A stretch of 64,000 nucleotides of DNA from Pseudomonadota bacterium (GCA_021851405.1 JAJZDW010000005.1:1-64000); one strand, 5' to 3'. Counted from the stretch's first letter, positions 1-9,741 are shown. Numbers and translations: made by a program. The notes: generated by a model not told the origin, from the letters alone.

Positions 1-224
<224 letters not shown>

Positions 225-246
225 GCGAACCGCCGGCGGGGAGGCG

Positions 247-278
247 GGTGCACCGGGCGCGAGGCCGCCCGGTGCACC
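247..278. terminator. Hairpin between converging genes
   Basis: Perfect 13-bp inverted repeat (247-259 pairs with 266-278, 6-base loop) in the 66-bp gap between the converging frmA and DUF4382 genes. It has no T tract on either side, so it may be a bidirectional terminator or simply a transcript 3'-end stabiliser. Confidence 0.5.
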
Positions 279-290
279 GCTCTCGAAGGG

Positions 291-2177
291 CTACTCGAGC
301 GCGACGTCCATGCGCTGGGTATAGAACGTATTGGTGCTCGAGTCGTAGGTGCCGAGCGCCACCAGCTTGAACACCTTGTTCGTGCCGTTGATCGTGCTCG
401 ACAGCCCGCTGATGAAGCTCGAGGCGCCGTCGTACACATTGACCCCGCTCGTGGCGTTGCCGATGCCGTACTCGGAGTTACCGCTGCACGTGCCGCTGGC
501 GCACCCGGCAATGACGGTCGGGCTGGCCGCGAGGCTCGAGAGCTGCACGGTCTGCGGTCCGGTGCGCAGCACGGCGGTGGTGATGGCCGTATTGCCGAGA
601 TTCACGATGATCCCGGCATTGCCCGCGCTGGTGAACGGTGCGGTCGTACCGGAGGTCCACTCCACGATCAGCGTCGAGGGCCCGCTCGTCATGTTCGTCA
701 CGGCGCTGGCCATAAAGTCAGGCGGTGCTGCGCCGAACGGCGCGACGATGCCGACGGCATTGATCAGCGTGCCGGCGCTGAGCGTGCTGGCGTCGAACGT
801 GCCGGTGTTCAGCGTGTAACTCGCCGCATTGGCATCCGCGCTGCTCGTGATCCCCGTGCCGGCGAACGCGAAGGTACTCGGCGCGTCATTGGCGAGCTCG
901 AGCAGGTTCACCGTCGCGCTGCCGGAGGCACCGCTGCTCAGCGTGCCCCACAGACTGGTCGGCTGCAGGCGGATCTGCCCGGGATTGGCATTCATCGAGA
1001 GCGCGTTCGACGCGCTGATCGCACCGATCCCGAGCGCCGTGATCTGCTGGCCGACGGAGACCGAGGACGTGCCGAGTCCGCTGGCATCCACCCCGTCCTG
1101 GCTCACCACGGTCCCCGCGCCGATCGTCACGGTGGCCGTGGAGTAGTAGTTGAATGAGGCGTTCGAGAAGCAGGGGCCCTCCTGGCAGATGTACTCCGCG
1201 CCGGAGAGCGTGAGGGTATTGCCACTGCGGGCCGTGATCACGCCGCGCAGCGCCTCGTTGCCCTGGCTGATCACCGTGGTGCCGGCATAGACGGCCGTGG
1301 CGTTCAACGCCGGCGTGATCGTCGAGAGGTCCCCGAGTGTCCCGTAGGCCGTGATGGTGATGCCTGGGTTCAGGGCGGCCATGGCATTGAGCCCCGCCGA
1401 GCCGGTGTACGTCGTGCCGTTGATGTTGAAGTAGGTGCTCGAGCTGGTATTGACGGTGAGCGCCCCGACGTCACCGTCCGCATAGTAGGTGTCGTCGAAC
1501 GGGCGGATATTTTCCGTGAAGCTCCCCGCGCTCGCAGTGGTGAGGACGATCTGGCCACGCGCGCGCAGCGGATTGCTCTCGTAGGGCTGCACGGTCGCGA
1601 CGATGAACGGCTTGACCGTGACCGTGTTGGTGCTCGCGTTGATCGAATTCGATGCCGCCAGGTCGATGTCGAGGGCGAGCGGGGTGGATTTGTTCAACCC
1701 GATCACGAGCGGATTCGACGGATCGAAATTCACCGTCTCGGTGATCACGCCTGGATTGGCGGTCCCGGAGGTGCTTTCCACTTTCGCCTCAGTGCTCTGG
1801 CCCTTCAGGTAGATGATCGGCGTGGAGTAATCCAGGCTGACCGTCATGCTCTTGTAGGTGCCGTCCGGAACGCCGGTCGCGTTGAACAGTTCGGAGAGAT
1901 TCGTCCGGCGGGTCAGATCGACCTGTTCATCCGAGGTCTGGACGTAGGCGACGTAGCCATCGGAGCGGGTGAGGGTGATGGTGTACAGGCCGACCGAGTA
2001 GGCGCTGAAGTCGCCCGCGGCTTCCCCGGTGAGCGTCAGGACGGGCGTGCCGTTGTACACCTGCGTGTTCGCGCTGCAGCCGCCGAGCGCGATGGCGAGC
2101 GCCGCGCCTACGGCGCAGATCGAGGTGCGCAGGGTGCCCACGGCGCCCGGTATTGCGCGAGCGCAATCGAATCTCAT
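291..2177 (-). CDS. Secreted lipoprotein with DUF4382-like N-terminal domain
   Basis: A 628-residue protein with a lipoprotein signal peptide: a hydrophobic stretch with an L-G-G-C lipobox near residue 34, followed by S-A-N. Residues of about 40-200 resemble the DUF4382 beta-rich domain (D-F-S-A-Y-S-V-G-L-Y, then D-E-Q-V-D-L). The rest is low-complexity Ser/Thr/Ala/Gly/Asn beta-type sequence, as in surface or exported proteins. The ATG at 2177 is preceded by aagggga at good spacing and is preferred over the TTG just upstream. Function unknown; a role at the cell surface is inference. It lies downstream of a second lipoprotein on the same strand, with a 140-bp gap. Confidence 0.75.
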   Translation of the reverse strand: MRFDCARAIPGAVGTLRTSICAVGAALAIALGGCSANTQVYNGTPVLTLTGEAAGDFSAYSVGLYTITLTRSDGYVAYVQTSDEQVDLTRRTNLSELFNATGVPDGTYKSMTVSLDYSTPIIYLKGQSTEAKVESTSGTANPGVITETVNFDPSNPLVIGLNKSTPLALDIDLAASNSINASTNTVTVKPFIVATVQPYESNPLRARGQIVLTTASAGSFTENIRPFDDTYYADGDVGALTVNTSSSTYFNINGTTYTGSAGLNAMAALNPGITITAYGTLGDLSTITPALNATAVYAGTTVISQGNEALRGVITARSGNTLTLSGAEYICQEGPCFSNASFNYYSTATVTIGAGTVVSQDGVDASGLGTSSVSVGQQITALGIGAISASNALSMNANPGQIRLQPTSLWGTLSSGASGSATVNLLELANDAPSTFAFAGTGITSSADANAASYTLNTGTFDASTLSAGTLINAVGIVAPFGAAPPDFMASAVTNMTSGPSTLIVEWTSGTTAPFTSAGNAGIIVNLGNTAITTAVLRTGPQTVQLSSLAASPTVIAGCASGTCSGNSEYGIGNATSGVNVYDGASSFISGLSSTINGTNKVFKLVALGTYDSSTNTFYTQRMDVALE

Positions 2178-2320
2178 CAATCTTCCCCTTGGCTCGGGAT
2201 GGATATTTCAGGTCCGTTCAGGGCGAACGGCTGTAAAAAGTCCTAGTGTAACGTCTTTGAGCGGGCCACGTCGCCGGGGTTCCGGTCCCCGGCACTATAG
2301 GTGCATGCAGCGACGCCGGC

Positions 2321-3640
2321 CTAGCGATCTTGCGAGAGCACCCCGATCGGGGCACTGGTGCTGCCGAACATAAACATGCTGTAGACGTTGCCTGAGCCGA
2401 GCGCTGCGGCGGTCTGCGAGTACAGCGTCTGCGCGGTCGTGTAATCCGTTACGGTCACGGTTCCGGTCGTGGTGGCGACCACCTCGGTATCGTACGGGGA
2501 GGTGCCGCTCGCGGCACCGCTGGGCAGGTCCGATCCCAGGGGCACCCCGCTCGCCACCGGCATGAAATTCACGGCCAGGGAGAGCGGATCGCCGCTGCCG
2601 GACATGGCATTGACCAGCCGGACGCTCGCGTACCCGCTGAGCGCCGGGATATTGAGGTCGGCCAGCCAGCTCTCTTGCACGCTCGCCGGGGTGCCGTAGA
2701 TGAGCAGGGTGTAGTCCTGGCCGGCCGTGAGACTCTGGCTGGGGGCACTGATGGCCGTACCGTTGACCGTCACGGTGACCGCTTGGCTGCCGGCGGGCAC
2801 GAGCTCGTAGGTGCCCACCGTCGAGGCGGGCGCCCCGCTGAGGAGCGCCGTCGAGCCTACGGACGCGGACACGCTACTGGCGCCGCTGACGCCGATCGCC
2901 GCGCGCACCCGTGCATCGGGGTTGGCGTAGACGGTCAGTGAGCCCTGTTGCGGGAGCGCCATCACATTGACCAGGTAGCCACCGGGTGCCTCGGTGATGA
3001 TCAGCGAGAGCGTCTCCTGGTTGGAGAGCTGCAGGCTCGGCAGGTCGAAGCGCAGGTCCGAGTTCTTGCCCGCCCCCGTGATGCGCAGCTCGTACGTGCC
3101 CTGCGGGATCGCGCTGAAAGCGCTCGCTTTACCCCCGGCGAGGGCGCTGAAGTTCGGCGAGGCGCTGCTCAGCGGGATCCCCGGACTGGTCAAGTACACA
3201 TCGAGGCTGCCGGCATCCGGGTCGGCGTTGAGCACCTCGACGTTCGCATAGCCGCCGTTCGGGGCGCTCTGCTGCTCGTTGATGTCCAGAACACCGAATG
3301 AGCCGCTGTCCCCGTAGGCGACGTAGGTACGCCGTTCGCTGTTGGCGAGGGTCTTGCTGAGGCTCGAGAGGGCGTTGGCCGCCCCGACGCCGTGGCTGGT
3401 GAAGTAGACCGTGTACGCGGCGGGAACCACGGCGGTGTAGCTGCTCACCGTGCCCGAGGCGACCGTGCTGATCTGCGGCGTGCCGGCCGTGCCACTGCGC
3501 TCGAAGTACACATCGAGCGAGGCGTAGCCGGCGCTGGCATTGAGCAGGCGGATCTGAGCATCGCCGCTGTTGCCACAACCGCTCAGACCCAGAGCGAGCA
3601 GCGCAGGCAGCCATGCTGCGCCGCGACGGATGATCGACAT
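2321..3640 (-). CDS. DUF4397-domain lipoprotein
   Basis: A 439-residue exported lipoprotein: a short basic N-terminus, a hydrophobic core and the lipobox L-S-G-C-G-N at about residue 22. The mature part has at least two DUF4397-type repeats, each opening like 'IRLLNASAGYASLDVYF' and 'VEVLNADPDAGSLDVYL'. These repeats are typical of beta-sandwich surface proteins of unknown function. The ATG at 3640 has an aaggag ribosome site 8 bases upstream and is preferred over the longer reading frame reaching 3676. It starts 100 bp downstream of nagA on the same strand, so it could be read through from the nag operon, but the sequence shows no functional tie. Confidence 0.8.
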   Translation of the reverse strand: MSIIRRGAAWLPALLALGLSGCGNSGDAQIRLLNASAGYASLDVYFERSGTAGTPQISTVASGTVSSYTAVVPAAYTVYFTSHGVGAANALSSLSKTLANSERRTYVAYGDSGSFGVLDINEQQSAPNGGYANVEVLNADPDAGSLDVYLTSPGIPLSSASPNFSALAGGKASAFSAIPQGTYELRITGAGKNSDLRFDLPSLQLSNQETLSLIITEAPGGYLVNVMALPQQGSLTVYANPDARVRAAIGVSGASSVSASVGSTALLSGAPASTVGTYELVPAGSQAVTVTVNGTAISAPSQSLTAGQDYTLLIYGTPASVQESWLADLNIPALSGYASVRLVNAMSGSGDPLSLAVNFMPVASGVPLGSDLPSGAASGTSPYDTEVVATTTGTVTVTDYTTAQTLYSQTAAALGSGNVYSMFMFGSTSAPIGVLSQDR

Positions 3641-3740
3641 GCGGGCGTCTCCTTGCGGTCGGCACGGAACGGCCACGCCGCTGCGGGCACCGGGCCGGGC
3701 CGAATCCCGAGCGAGGATAGCGGATCGCCCGCCGCTGCGC

Positions 3741-4886
3741 CTAGGCGTCCTCGCGCTGCCCGTCGATCCAAGTCGCGCGCACGTGCAGCGTCTCGTCGGT
3801 CAGGACCAGGTTGGCCCGGTAGCCCGGCTCGATGCGTCCGAGCTCCCCGGCGAGCCCGAGGAACTGCGCCGGATACAGGCTCGCCATGTGCACGGCCTCG
3901 TGCAGGGGCAGGCCGAGCAGCCCCATGGCGTTGCGCACGCAGCTGGCCATGTCGATGTTTGAGCCGGCGAGCCGGCCGTCCTCGTCGTAGCACACGGGGC
4001 CGGACACGAGGATTCGCCGGCCCTGCAGCTCGAAGGCGCGCAGATCCGTGCCGAGCGCGGGCATCGCGTCGGTGACCAGCATGAAACGATCGTGCGGCTT
4101 GCAGCGCAGCGCCAAGCGCAGCACCGCCGGGGCGATGTGCTCGCCGTCGACGATGATGCCGCACCAGCTGGCGGGATCCTCGAGCGCGGCGCCCACGGCG
4201 CCTGGCTCGCGGCTGGTCAGCTGCGACATGGCGTTGAACAGGTGGGTGAACCCGCGCAGTCCGTGACGCAGCGCCTCGGTCACCTCCGCATAGGTGGCAT
4301 TGGTGTGTCCGGCCGAGACGATGACACCGGCGTCGGCGAGCCGCTGAATGATCTCAGGGGTGGTGACCTCGGGGGCGAGCGTGACGATGGTGCGCCCGGC
4401 GCCGAGGGAGCTCAGCAGGCCCACGGCGCTCTCGTCGAGTTCGCGCAGCTTCGCCTGATCGTGCACGCCCTTGCGCTCGACGCTGAGAAACGGTCCCTCG
4501 ATGTGGATGCCGAGCACCCCGGGCACACCGGCCGTGAGCGCTCCGCGCGTGGCGCTGATCGCTTGTGCCACGACCTCCAGGTCCGTGCTGATCAGCGTCG
4601 GCATGAAGCCGGTGGTACCGAATCGGCGGTGCGCACGCCCGATCTGCCGGATCGCCTCGACGCTCGGGGCGTCGTTGAACAGCACCCCGCCGCCGCCGTT
4701 GACCTGCGTATCGATGAACCCCGGCAGCAGCAGCCCGCCGCCGAGATCCACCCGATCGATCCTCGGATCACGCGCCTGCACGGTGGGCACGACGTCCACG
4801 ATGCGGCCGCCGTCGATCAGCACACAGTGCTCGTCGAGGAGTTGGCCGTCGCGCAGCACTCGCGCGTTGAACAGTGCGATGGGCAT
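3741..4886 (-). CDS. nagA: N-acetylglucosamine-6-phosphate deacetylase
   Basis: A 381-residue cytoplasmic amidohydrolase that removes acetate from GlcNAc-6-phosphate to give glucosamine-6-phosphate, the first step after PTS uptake. Family motifs visible: LLPGFIDTQVNGGGG near the N-terminus, HIEGPF carrying the metal-binding Glu, GHTNATY and GFTHLFNAMS carrying metal-site histidines, and VTDAMPALGTD carrying the catalytic Asp. Length matches the family (about 380). Its start overlaps the stop of the upstream SIS gene by one base in an ATGA arrangement, implying translational coupling. It is the last nag gene of the minus-strand operon nagR-nagB-II-nagA. Confidence 0.96.
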   Translation of the reverse strand: MPIALFNARVLRDGQLLDEHCVLIDGGRIVDVVPTVQARDPRIDRVDLGGGLLLPGFIDTQVNGGGGVLFNDAPSVEAIRQIGRAHRRFGTTGFMPTLISTDLEVVAQAISATRGALTAGVPGVLGIHIEGPFLSVERKGVHDQAKLRELDESAVGLLSSLGAGRTIVTLAPEVTTPEIIQRLADAGVIVSAGHTNATYAEVTEALRHGLRGFTHLFNAMSQLTSREPGAVGAALEDPASWCGIIVDGEHIAPAVLRLALRCKPHDRFMLVTDAMPALGTDLRAFELQGRRILVSGPVCYDEDGRLAGSNIDMASCVRNAMGLLGLPLHEAVHMASLYPAQFLGLAGELGRIEPGYRANLVLTDETLHVRATWIDGQREDA

Positions 4887-5926
4887 CAGACGGTCTCGGT
4901 GACCTTGCGCAGATGAGGGGGATGGTCTGGGTCGAGCCCGCGCGCCAGCGACAGGGAGTTCGCCAGCCGGTAGAAGGTCTGAATCAGCAACATCGGTTCG
5001 ATCACCGGGTGGGCCGGCTCGGCCGGCAGCTGCACGGCCTGCGGGCAGCGCGATCCGGCGATCATCACGGTCGCGCGCCGCGCGGTGAGCTCCTGGGCCA
5101 GCATCTCGATGCTGGCGCGAGCCTCGTCGTTCTGCGAGAAGACCAGCACCGGGAAGTCGGGTTTCACCAGCGCCATCGGTCCGTGGCGCAGTTCTGCGGC
5201 ACTGACCGCCTCGGCGTGCAGTCCGCAGGTCTCCTTCAGCTTCAGGGCCGCTTCCTGTGCCACGGCCAGACCGATGCCGCGGCCGATGACGTACAGGTTG
5301 GTGGCCTGCACGAGCGGCTCCAGGGCCGCGCTCCAGTCGAGGCTCCAGGCGCGCTCGAGGTGTTTCGGTGCCTTGCGCAGCGCCTCGGAGAGCGTCCGAT
5401 CGGCGCTCCAGCAGGCCACCAGGTGCGTGATGGCCGCGAGCGAGGCGATGAAGGACTTGGTGGCCGCGACGCTCGTCTCGACGCCTGCGGTGAGTGGTAC
5501 GACGTCATCGGCGAGTGCCGCGAGGGGCGAGTTCGGCGCATTCACCAGCGCCACGATCCGCGCGCCGGCTTCGCGCGCCTTGCGCACCGAGGCGAGCAGG
5601 TCCGGGCTCGCCCCCGACTGAGAGATCGCCAGGCACAGCGCACCGGACAGATCCGGGCGCGCATCGTAGAGCGAGCTCACCGACGGGGCCGCGGAACTGG
5701 TCGGCACGGCCAGGCGCGTCTCGATCAGGTACTTCGCGAACGTCGCGGCATGATCCGAACTGCCGCGCGCGCACGTCACCACCACGCGCGGGGGCTGCGC
5801 GCGCAGCCGCTCCGCCAGGCTCTCCATGCGCTCGGCGTTGCTGAATAGCTGGTCGCGTACGACCTGCGCGGCCTGTGCAGCCTCGCAGTACATGCGCGTG
5901 GCGGATTCGGGCATCTGCGGGTTCAT
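4886..5926 (-). CDS. nagB-II: SIS-domain glucosamine-6-phosphate deaminase (NagB-II type)
   Basis: A 346-residue protein made of two SIS (sugar isomerase) domains, like the isomerase half of GlmS without its glutaminase half. This family replaces classical NagB and converts glucosamine-6-phosphate to fructose-6-phosphate plus ammonia. Visible signatures are TCARGSSDHAATFAKYLIE and AISQSGASPDLL in the first SIS domain and IGRGIGLAVAQEAALKLKET in the second. The gene lies between nagR and nagA, with ATGA overlaps on both sides, which supports the catabolic role over a biosynthetic one. Assignment by homology and context; the substrate was not tested. Confidence 0.92.
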   Translation of the reverse strand: MNPQMPESATRMYCEAAQAAQVVRDQLFSNAERMESLAERLRAQPPRVVVTCARGSSDHAATFAKYLIETRLAVPTSSAAPSVSSLYDARPDLSGALCLAISQSGASPDLLASVRKAREAGARIVALVNAPNSPLAALADDVVPLTAGVETSVAATKSFIASLAAITHLVACWSADRTLSEALRKAPKHLERAWSLDWSAALEPLVQATNLYVIGRGIGLAVAQEAALKLKETCGLHAEAVSAAELRHGPMALVKPDFPVLVFSQNDEARASIEMLAQELTARRATVMIAGSRCPQAVQLPAEPAHPVIEPMLLIQTFYRLANSLSLARGLDPDHPPHLRKVTETV

Positions 5927-6690
5927 ACGTCACTCAACTCCGCCACGAAGTCGTAGATGTCGCCGCGAAAGTACGATTGGGTGAATTCCACGGCTCGACC
6001 GTCTTTGAGAAAACCCACCCGCTCGACGAGCAGTCCCGCATCGCGCTCGCGGATCTGCAGCAGCTTCGCTTGTTCGGCGGTGAAGAGCACCGCACGCAGG
6101 CGTTGCAGGGCGCGCATGGGGCGGTTGCCGGTGCGCTCGAGCGCCTCGTAGAGAGAGGCCTCCACGGCATCGAGCGACGGCAGGCAGGAGGCAAGGAGGG
6201 TCGCGTACTCGATGCACATGGGCGCATCGTCCGCATACCGGATGCGATGGAAGCGGTAGACCGGCGTTCCGGGGCTGGAGCGCAGCGTGAGCGCCTCCTC
6301 GGGCGTCACACTGCCCTCGGCCTTGCGCACCCACACGCTGCGCGGCGTGCGGCCGCGCGCCTGCATGTCCTCGGAAAAGGAGGTCAGCTTGGAGAAGTTC
6401 TTCTCCACACGCGCACACACGAATGTGCCGGCGCCCTGGCGGCGCATCAACAGTCCCTCGCCCACCAGACCGTCGATCGCTTTGCGCACCGTGATGCGCG
6501 AGATGTGGAAGTCCTCCGCGATGTCGCGCTCCGGCGGCAGAGCATCGTCCGGGCCGATCAGGCGAGTCTCGATGGCGCCACGCAGTGCGCGCTGCAGCTG
6601 CTGGTACAGGGGGAGGGCGCTGCTCCCATCGAGCTTGCCGAGCGTTTGCGACAGCATCAAAGGCGTGATCCCCCCAACCAGTTTCGACAT
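5923..6690 (-). CDS. nagR: GntR/HutC-family repressor of the nag genes
   Basis: A 255-residue regulator with an N-terminal winged helix (ERDIAEDFHISRITVRKAID, residues about 25-70) and a C-terminal UTRA ligand-binding domain (FHRIRYADDAPMCIEYATL). HutC-type GntR regulators in nag clusters usually sense GlcNAc-6-P or GlcN-6-P and repress uptake and catabolism. The ATG at 6690 is chosen because the protein then starts just before the conserved region; a TTG at 6750 would place the promoter inside the gene. There is no Shine-Dalgarno ahead of 6690, and the predicted promoter puts transcription start within a few bases of this ATG, so the mRNA may be leaderless. It overlaps nagB-II by 4 bases. 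Confidence 0.9.
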   Translation of the reverse strand: MSKLVGGITPLMLSQTLGKLDGSSALPLYQQLQRALRGAIETRLIGPDDALPPERDIAEDFHISRITVRKAIDGLVGEGLLMRRQGAGTFVCARVEKNFSKLTSFSEDMQARGRTPRSVWVRKAEGSVTPEEALTLRSSPGTPVYRFHRIRYADDAPMCIEYATLLASCLPSLDAVEASLYEALERTGNRPMRALQRLRAVLFTAEQAKLLQIRERDAGLLVERVGFLKDGRAVEFTQSYFRGDIYDFVAELSDV

Positions 6691-6697
6691 CAGTCGT

Positions 6698-6725
6698 ATA
6701 ATACCACTACAGTACCAGTACGCAA
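6698..6725 (-). promoter_or_regulatory. Predicted nagR operon promoter
   Basis: On the minus strand TTGCGT (6725-6720), a 16-bp spacer and TATTAT (6703-6698) form a reasonable sigma-70 promoter. The predicted start site falls at about 6690-6693, on the nagR ATG itself. The spacer coincides with candidate operator 1, so a bound repressor would block RNA polymerase directly. Inferred from sequence only. Confidence 0.5.
6701..6719 (-). promoter_or_regulatory. Candidate NagR operator 1
   Basis: Read on the minus strand the site is ACTGGTACTGTAGTGGTAT. It matches operator 2 upstream of the TonB receptor at 14 of 19 positions. It sits inside the nagR promoter spacer, as expected for autoregulation. 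Confidence 0.55.
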
Positions 6726-6819
6726 TCGCACTGTCTAATCGTCGTTTCAAGCATATGAATTGATTTGATTAAATCGGAGAAGCGTCTGCGGCGTCGCCAT
6801 GGTATAGCTTTTTTAAGAA

Positions 6820-6838
6820 ACTGGTATTACACTGGCAT
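6820..6838 (+). promoter_or_regulatory. Candidate NagR operator 2
   Basis: ACTGGTATTACACTGGCAT, the plus-strand counterpart of operator 1, with consensus ACTGGTAYTRYASTGGYAT across the two. A third partial copy, GGTACCAGTGTGGT, lies at 6845-6858 in inverted orientation. It would serve the receptor/chitinase/PTS genes. The rest of the 343-bp gap (6691-7033) shows no other gene. Confidence 0.5.
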
Positions 6839-7033
6839 TTAAAAGGTACCAGTGTGGTGTTTGCGCAACGCCTGCAGGTCGATCGTCAGGGCGGTAGTGC
6901 GCAAAACATCGGAAAAGCGGCCAAGAGGCGGCGCTGGGATCAGGCGGAACGGTCGCCGGGGCGTGTGGCGCCGATGAGGCTCACGACATGGGCGGTCTCG
7001 ACAAACGACAACATCATCGGGGTAAGAGAACTT

Positions 7034-9718
7034 ATGAGAATCGCGAAATCTACGTTGATCGGCACCGCCGTCGCGGTTGCGCTGTGGGGCGGCACAGGGT
7101 TCGCGCAACAGGCGAGCGTGTCGTCGAACAACTCCGGTAAGGCCAAGTCGCCGAGCTCGGCGCTGCAGGAAGTGGTCGTCACCGGTATTCGCTATTCGGT
7201 GAAGGAGTCGCTTGCATTGAAGCGTGCTTCGACCGAGAACATCGAGGTGATGACCGCTCAGGACGTGGGCAAATTGCCCGCGCAGAACGTCGCCGATGTG
7301 CTGCAGACCATGCCCGGTGTCGATACTCAATCGTCGGTCGCCGGCGAGGGCGGCTTCGCGATCAATGATCGCGTGAGCTTGCTCGGAGCGCCGCCGATTC
7401 TCACCCAGGTCACGGTCGACGGCCACTACGTGTCCTCGGGCGACTGGTTCATTGAGGACCAGTACGCGACCGTGGGGCGCAGCGTGAGCTTCGATCTGTT
7501 TCCGGCCTCCATGGTCTCCAAGGTGACGGCATATCAGAGCCAGGACGCGAAACTGCTCGAGGGCGGGGTTGCCGGCAGCGTCGATATCCAGACTCCTCAG
7601 CCGTTCAATTACAAAGCCGGGCTGCACGGCTTCGTCGACGTCGGGGCGAATTACTGGGACATGTCGGGGAAGACGAATCCGCAGGGCAGTCTGCAGTTGA
7701 GCTGGCACAACGACCGAGTCGGCATTCTCGGTCAGATCTTCTACCAGAAGCAGTCGATCCGTCGCGATGGCCAGGAAGAGCTCGGCTACGCCCCGGTCCC
7801 GGCGGCGACCGCCGCGGCCTGGCAGGCGGCCAACCCGTCGCTGCCGAACGCGGCCGGTGCGATGTACCCGACGCTGCTCGGGCAGGCGCTGTTCGAGCAG
7901 ACCCAGGAGAATACCGGCGGACTGGTCGATTTTCAGTTCAAGCCCACGAATCGTCTGTCGTTCAACCTGACGGCCTTCTACTCGCATCTGCTGGCCTCGA
8001 ACTACAACGACAACTTCCTGATGTGGGGCAGCCACTTCGTCTCCCCGACCTACGTCCCCACGGCCCTCACCGTGCAGAACGGTACGCTCGTCGCCGGCAG
8101 CTGGCCGACGGCGACCGGTGCGCCCGCCTCGATCGTGTACGATCAGATCATGCGCCCGGATGCGTCGGCGGAGAGCGCTTTCATCAACCTCGATAGCAAG
8201 TGGGAGGCGACCAGTTACTTGACCCTCGAGGGCCAGGTCGGCTTCACCTACGGCGAAGGCAAGACGCCCTCACAGCCCGCCTTCGAGTACGCGGGTGGGA
8301 ACGGCGTCAGCTACCAGCTGAACGGCCTGAACAGTCTCGCCTCGGTCCAGTTCCCCGGGACGGCGACCAATAATCCGGCCGGTTACGGGGTGAGCTGGGC
8401 CTGGAACGACATCCTGCACTCGATCGACAAGGAGGTCTACGGCAAGTTGGATGCCACACTCGCCTTCAACGATGGCGCCTTCCAGGACATCCGCATGGGC
8501 GTGCGCTTCGCGCATCATGGCCACAATACGATGTGGCCGCAGGACCAGGGGCTGGCCTGCTATTCCGGTCCGCCGACCTGTGTGCCGAGCTATACCGGTG
8601 GGGAGTATCCGGGTAATTACCAGTCGACGCTGCCGGGTGGCGGCGCCTGGGCGAATAATATTTTCACCAACTCCGAAAGTGCCATCGAGGCGTTTGACGC
8701 GACCAATCTCAGCTCTGGTCCGGGTCGTTACTACTGGCTGGGAACCTTCAACGTCACGGAGAACGACTTCGCCGGGTACATCATGGCCGATGTCGGTGGC
8801 GATCATTGGAGCGGTAACTTCGGCGTGCGCGTGGTCAATACGCTGGAGGAGGTGCTCACGAACGTCGCCGGCGGGGCGAGTCCGGTCAACACTTCGGCGT
8901 TCGGGCCGTTCACGCCGACGGAGGTGGACAACCGGTATTTCAACGCGCTGCCGAGCGTAAACCTGAAGTTCGATCTCACCAAGGACCTGATTGCGAGATT
9001 TGCGGCATCGGAAACCATCGCGATGCCCGATTACAGCACCTTGGGCGGTGGCATCAATCTGACCGATACAAACCTGACCGGCAGTGGCGGTAATCCGAAC
9101 CTGCGGCCGATCAAGGGCGCGGTGTACAGCACGGATCTCGAGTACTACTACGGTCCGGAGTCGATGGTCGAGGCGAAGCTGTTCGAAATGGACATGTCCT
9201 CGTACGTCGATTTCGGCACGTCTCAGGGAACGTATTACAATGCCACGACGAAGCAGTTTGCGTCGTTCAGCATTACTTCGCCGTTCAATACTCCGGCGCA
9301 GATTAAAGGCGTGGTGTTGGCGTGGGATCAGGCGCTGCCGTACGGCTTTGGCTTGAACGCGAATATGACGTACGCGGACGGCACGGCGTCGGATGGTAAT
9401 CCGGTGCTGGATAACTCCAAGTACACCTACAACGTCATGGGGTATTATCAGCGCGGTCGGGTGAACGCCAACGTCGATTACAGTTTCCGCTCGCACTACT
9501 ACGCGGCGGTTTCTGAGGGGTCGCCGCAGAACGTGGCGAATGCCGGCTTTCTCAATATGCAGGTCAGTTACGACGTTATGCACAACCTCAGCGTGACGTT
9601 CAGTGCGCGCAACCTGACCGATGAGCTCATCAAGGAATATGGGCAGAACATGTCCCAGCCTGTGGCGATCTACAACAACGGTCGGCAGTACTACCTCAGT
9701 GCCGAGTACAAGTTCTAG
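7034..9718 (+). CDS. TonB-dependent receptor, probable GlcNAc/chito-oligosaccharide transporter
   Basis: An 894-residue outer-membrane receptor. Residues 1-26 form a signal peptide ending in G-F-A-Q-Q. The plug domain starts around LQEVVVTGIRYSVKESLALK and the protein ends in a typical C-terminal beta strand with terminal Phe (YYLSAEYKF). There is no STN signalling domain, unlike the two receptors of the lasso locus. The plug sequence (DVGKLPAQNVADVLQTMPGV) is characteristic of the large carbohydrate TonB receptors of Xanthomonads. Divergence from nagR and the shared operator motif support GlcNAc or chitin-oligomer uptake; the substrate is inferred. The ATG at 7034 gives the clean signal peptide; the open frame upstream covers the regulatory region. 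Confidence 0.9.
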   Translation: MRIAKSTLIGTAVAVALWGGTGFAQQASVSSNNSGKAKSPSSALQEVVVTGIRYSVKESLALKRASTENIEVMTAQDVGKLPAQNVADVLQTMPGVDTQSSVAGEGGFAINDRVSLLGAPPILTQVTVDGHYVSSGDWFIEDQYATVGRSVSFDLFPASMVSKVTAYQSQDAKLLEGGVAGSVDIQTPQPFNYKAGLHGFVDVGANYWDMSGKTNPQGSLQLSWHNDRVGILGQIFYQKQSIRRDGQEELGYAPVPAATAAAWQAANPSLPNAAGAMYPTLLGQALFEQTQENTGGLVDFQFKPTNRLSFNLTAFYSHLLASNYNDNFLMWGSHFVSPTYVPTALTVQNGTLVAGSWPTATGAPASIVYDQIMRPDASAESAFINLDSKWEATSYLTLEGQVGFTYGEGKTPSQPAFEYAGGNGVSYQLNGLNSLASVQFPGTATNNPAGYGVSWAWNDILHSIDKEVYGKLDATLAFNDGAFQDIRMGVRFAHHGHNTMWPQDQGLACYSGPPTCVPSYTGGEYPGNYQSTLPGGGAWANNIFTNSESAIEAFDATNLSSGPGRYYWLGTFNVTENDFAGYIMADVGGDHWSGNFGVRVVNTLEEVLTNVAGGASPVNTSAFGPFTPTEVDNRYFNALPSVNLKFDLTKDLIARFAASETIAMPDYSTLGGGINLTDTNLTGSGGNPNLRPIKGAVYSTDLEYYYGPESMVEAKLFEMDMSSYVDFGTSQGTYYNATTKQFASFSITSPFNTPAQIKGVVLAWDQALPYGFGLNANMTYADGTASDGNPVLDNSKYTYNVMGYYQRGRVNANVDYSFRSHYYAAVSEGSPQNVANAGFLNMQVSYDVMHNLSVTFSARNLTDELIKEYGQNMSQPVAIYNNGRQYYLSAEYKF

Positions 9719-9741
9719 CTCGCAGTGCGGGTGATGAAATG

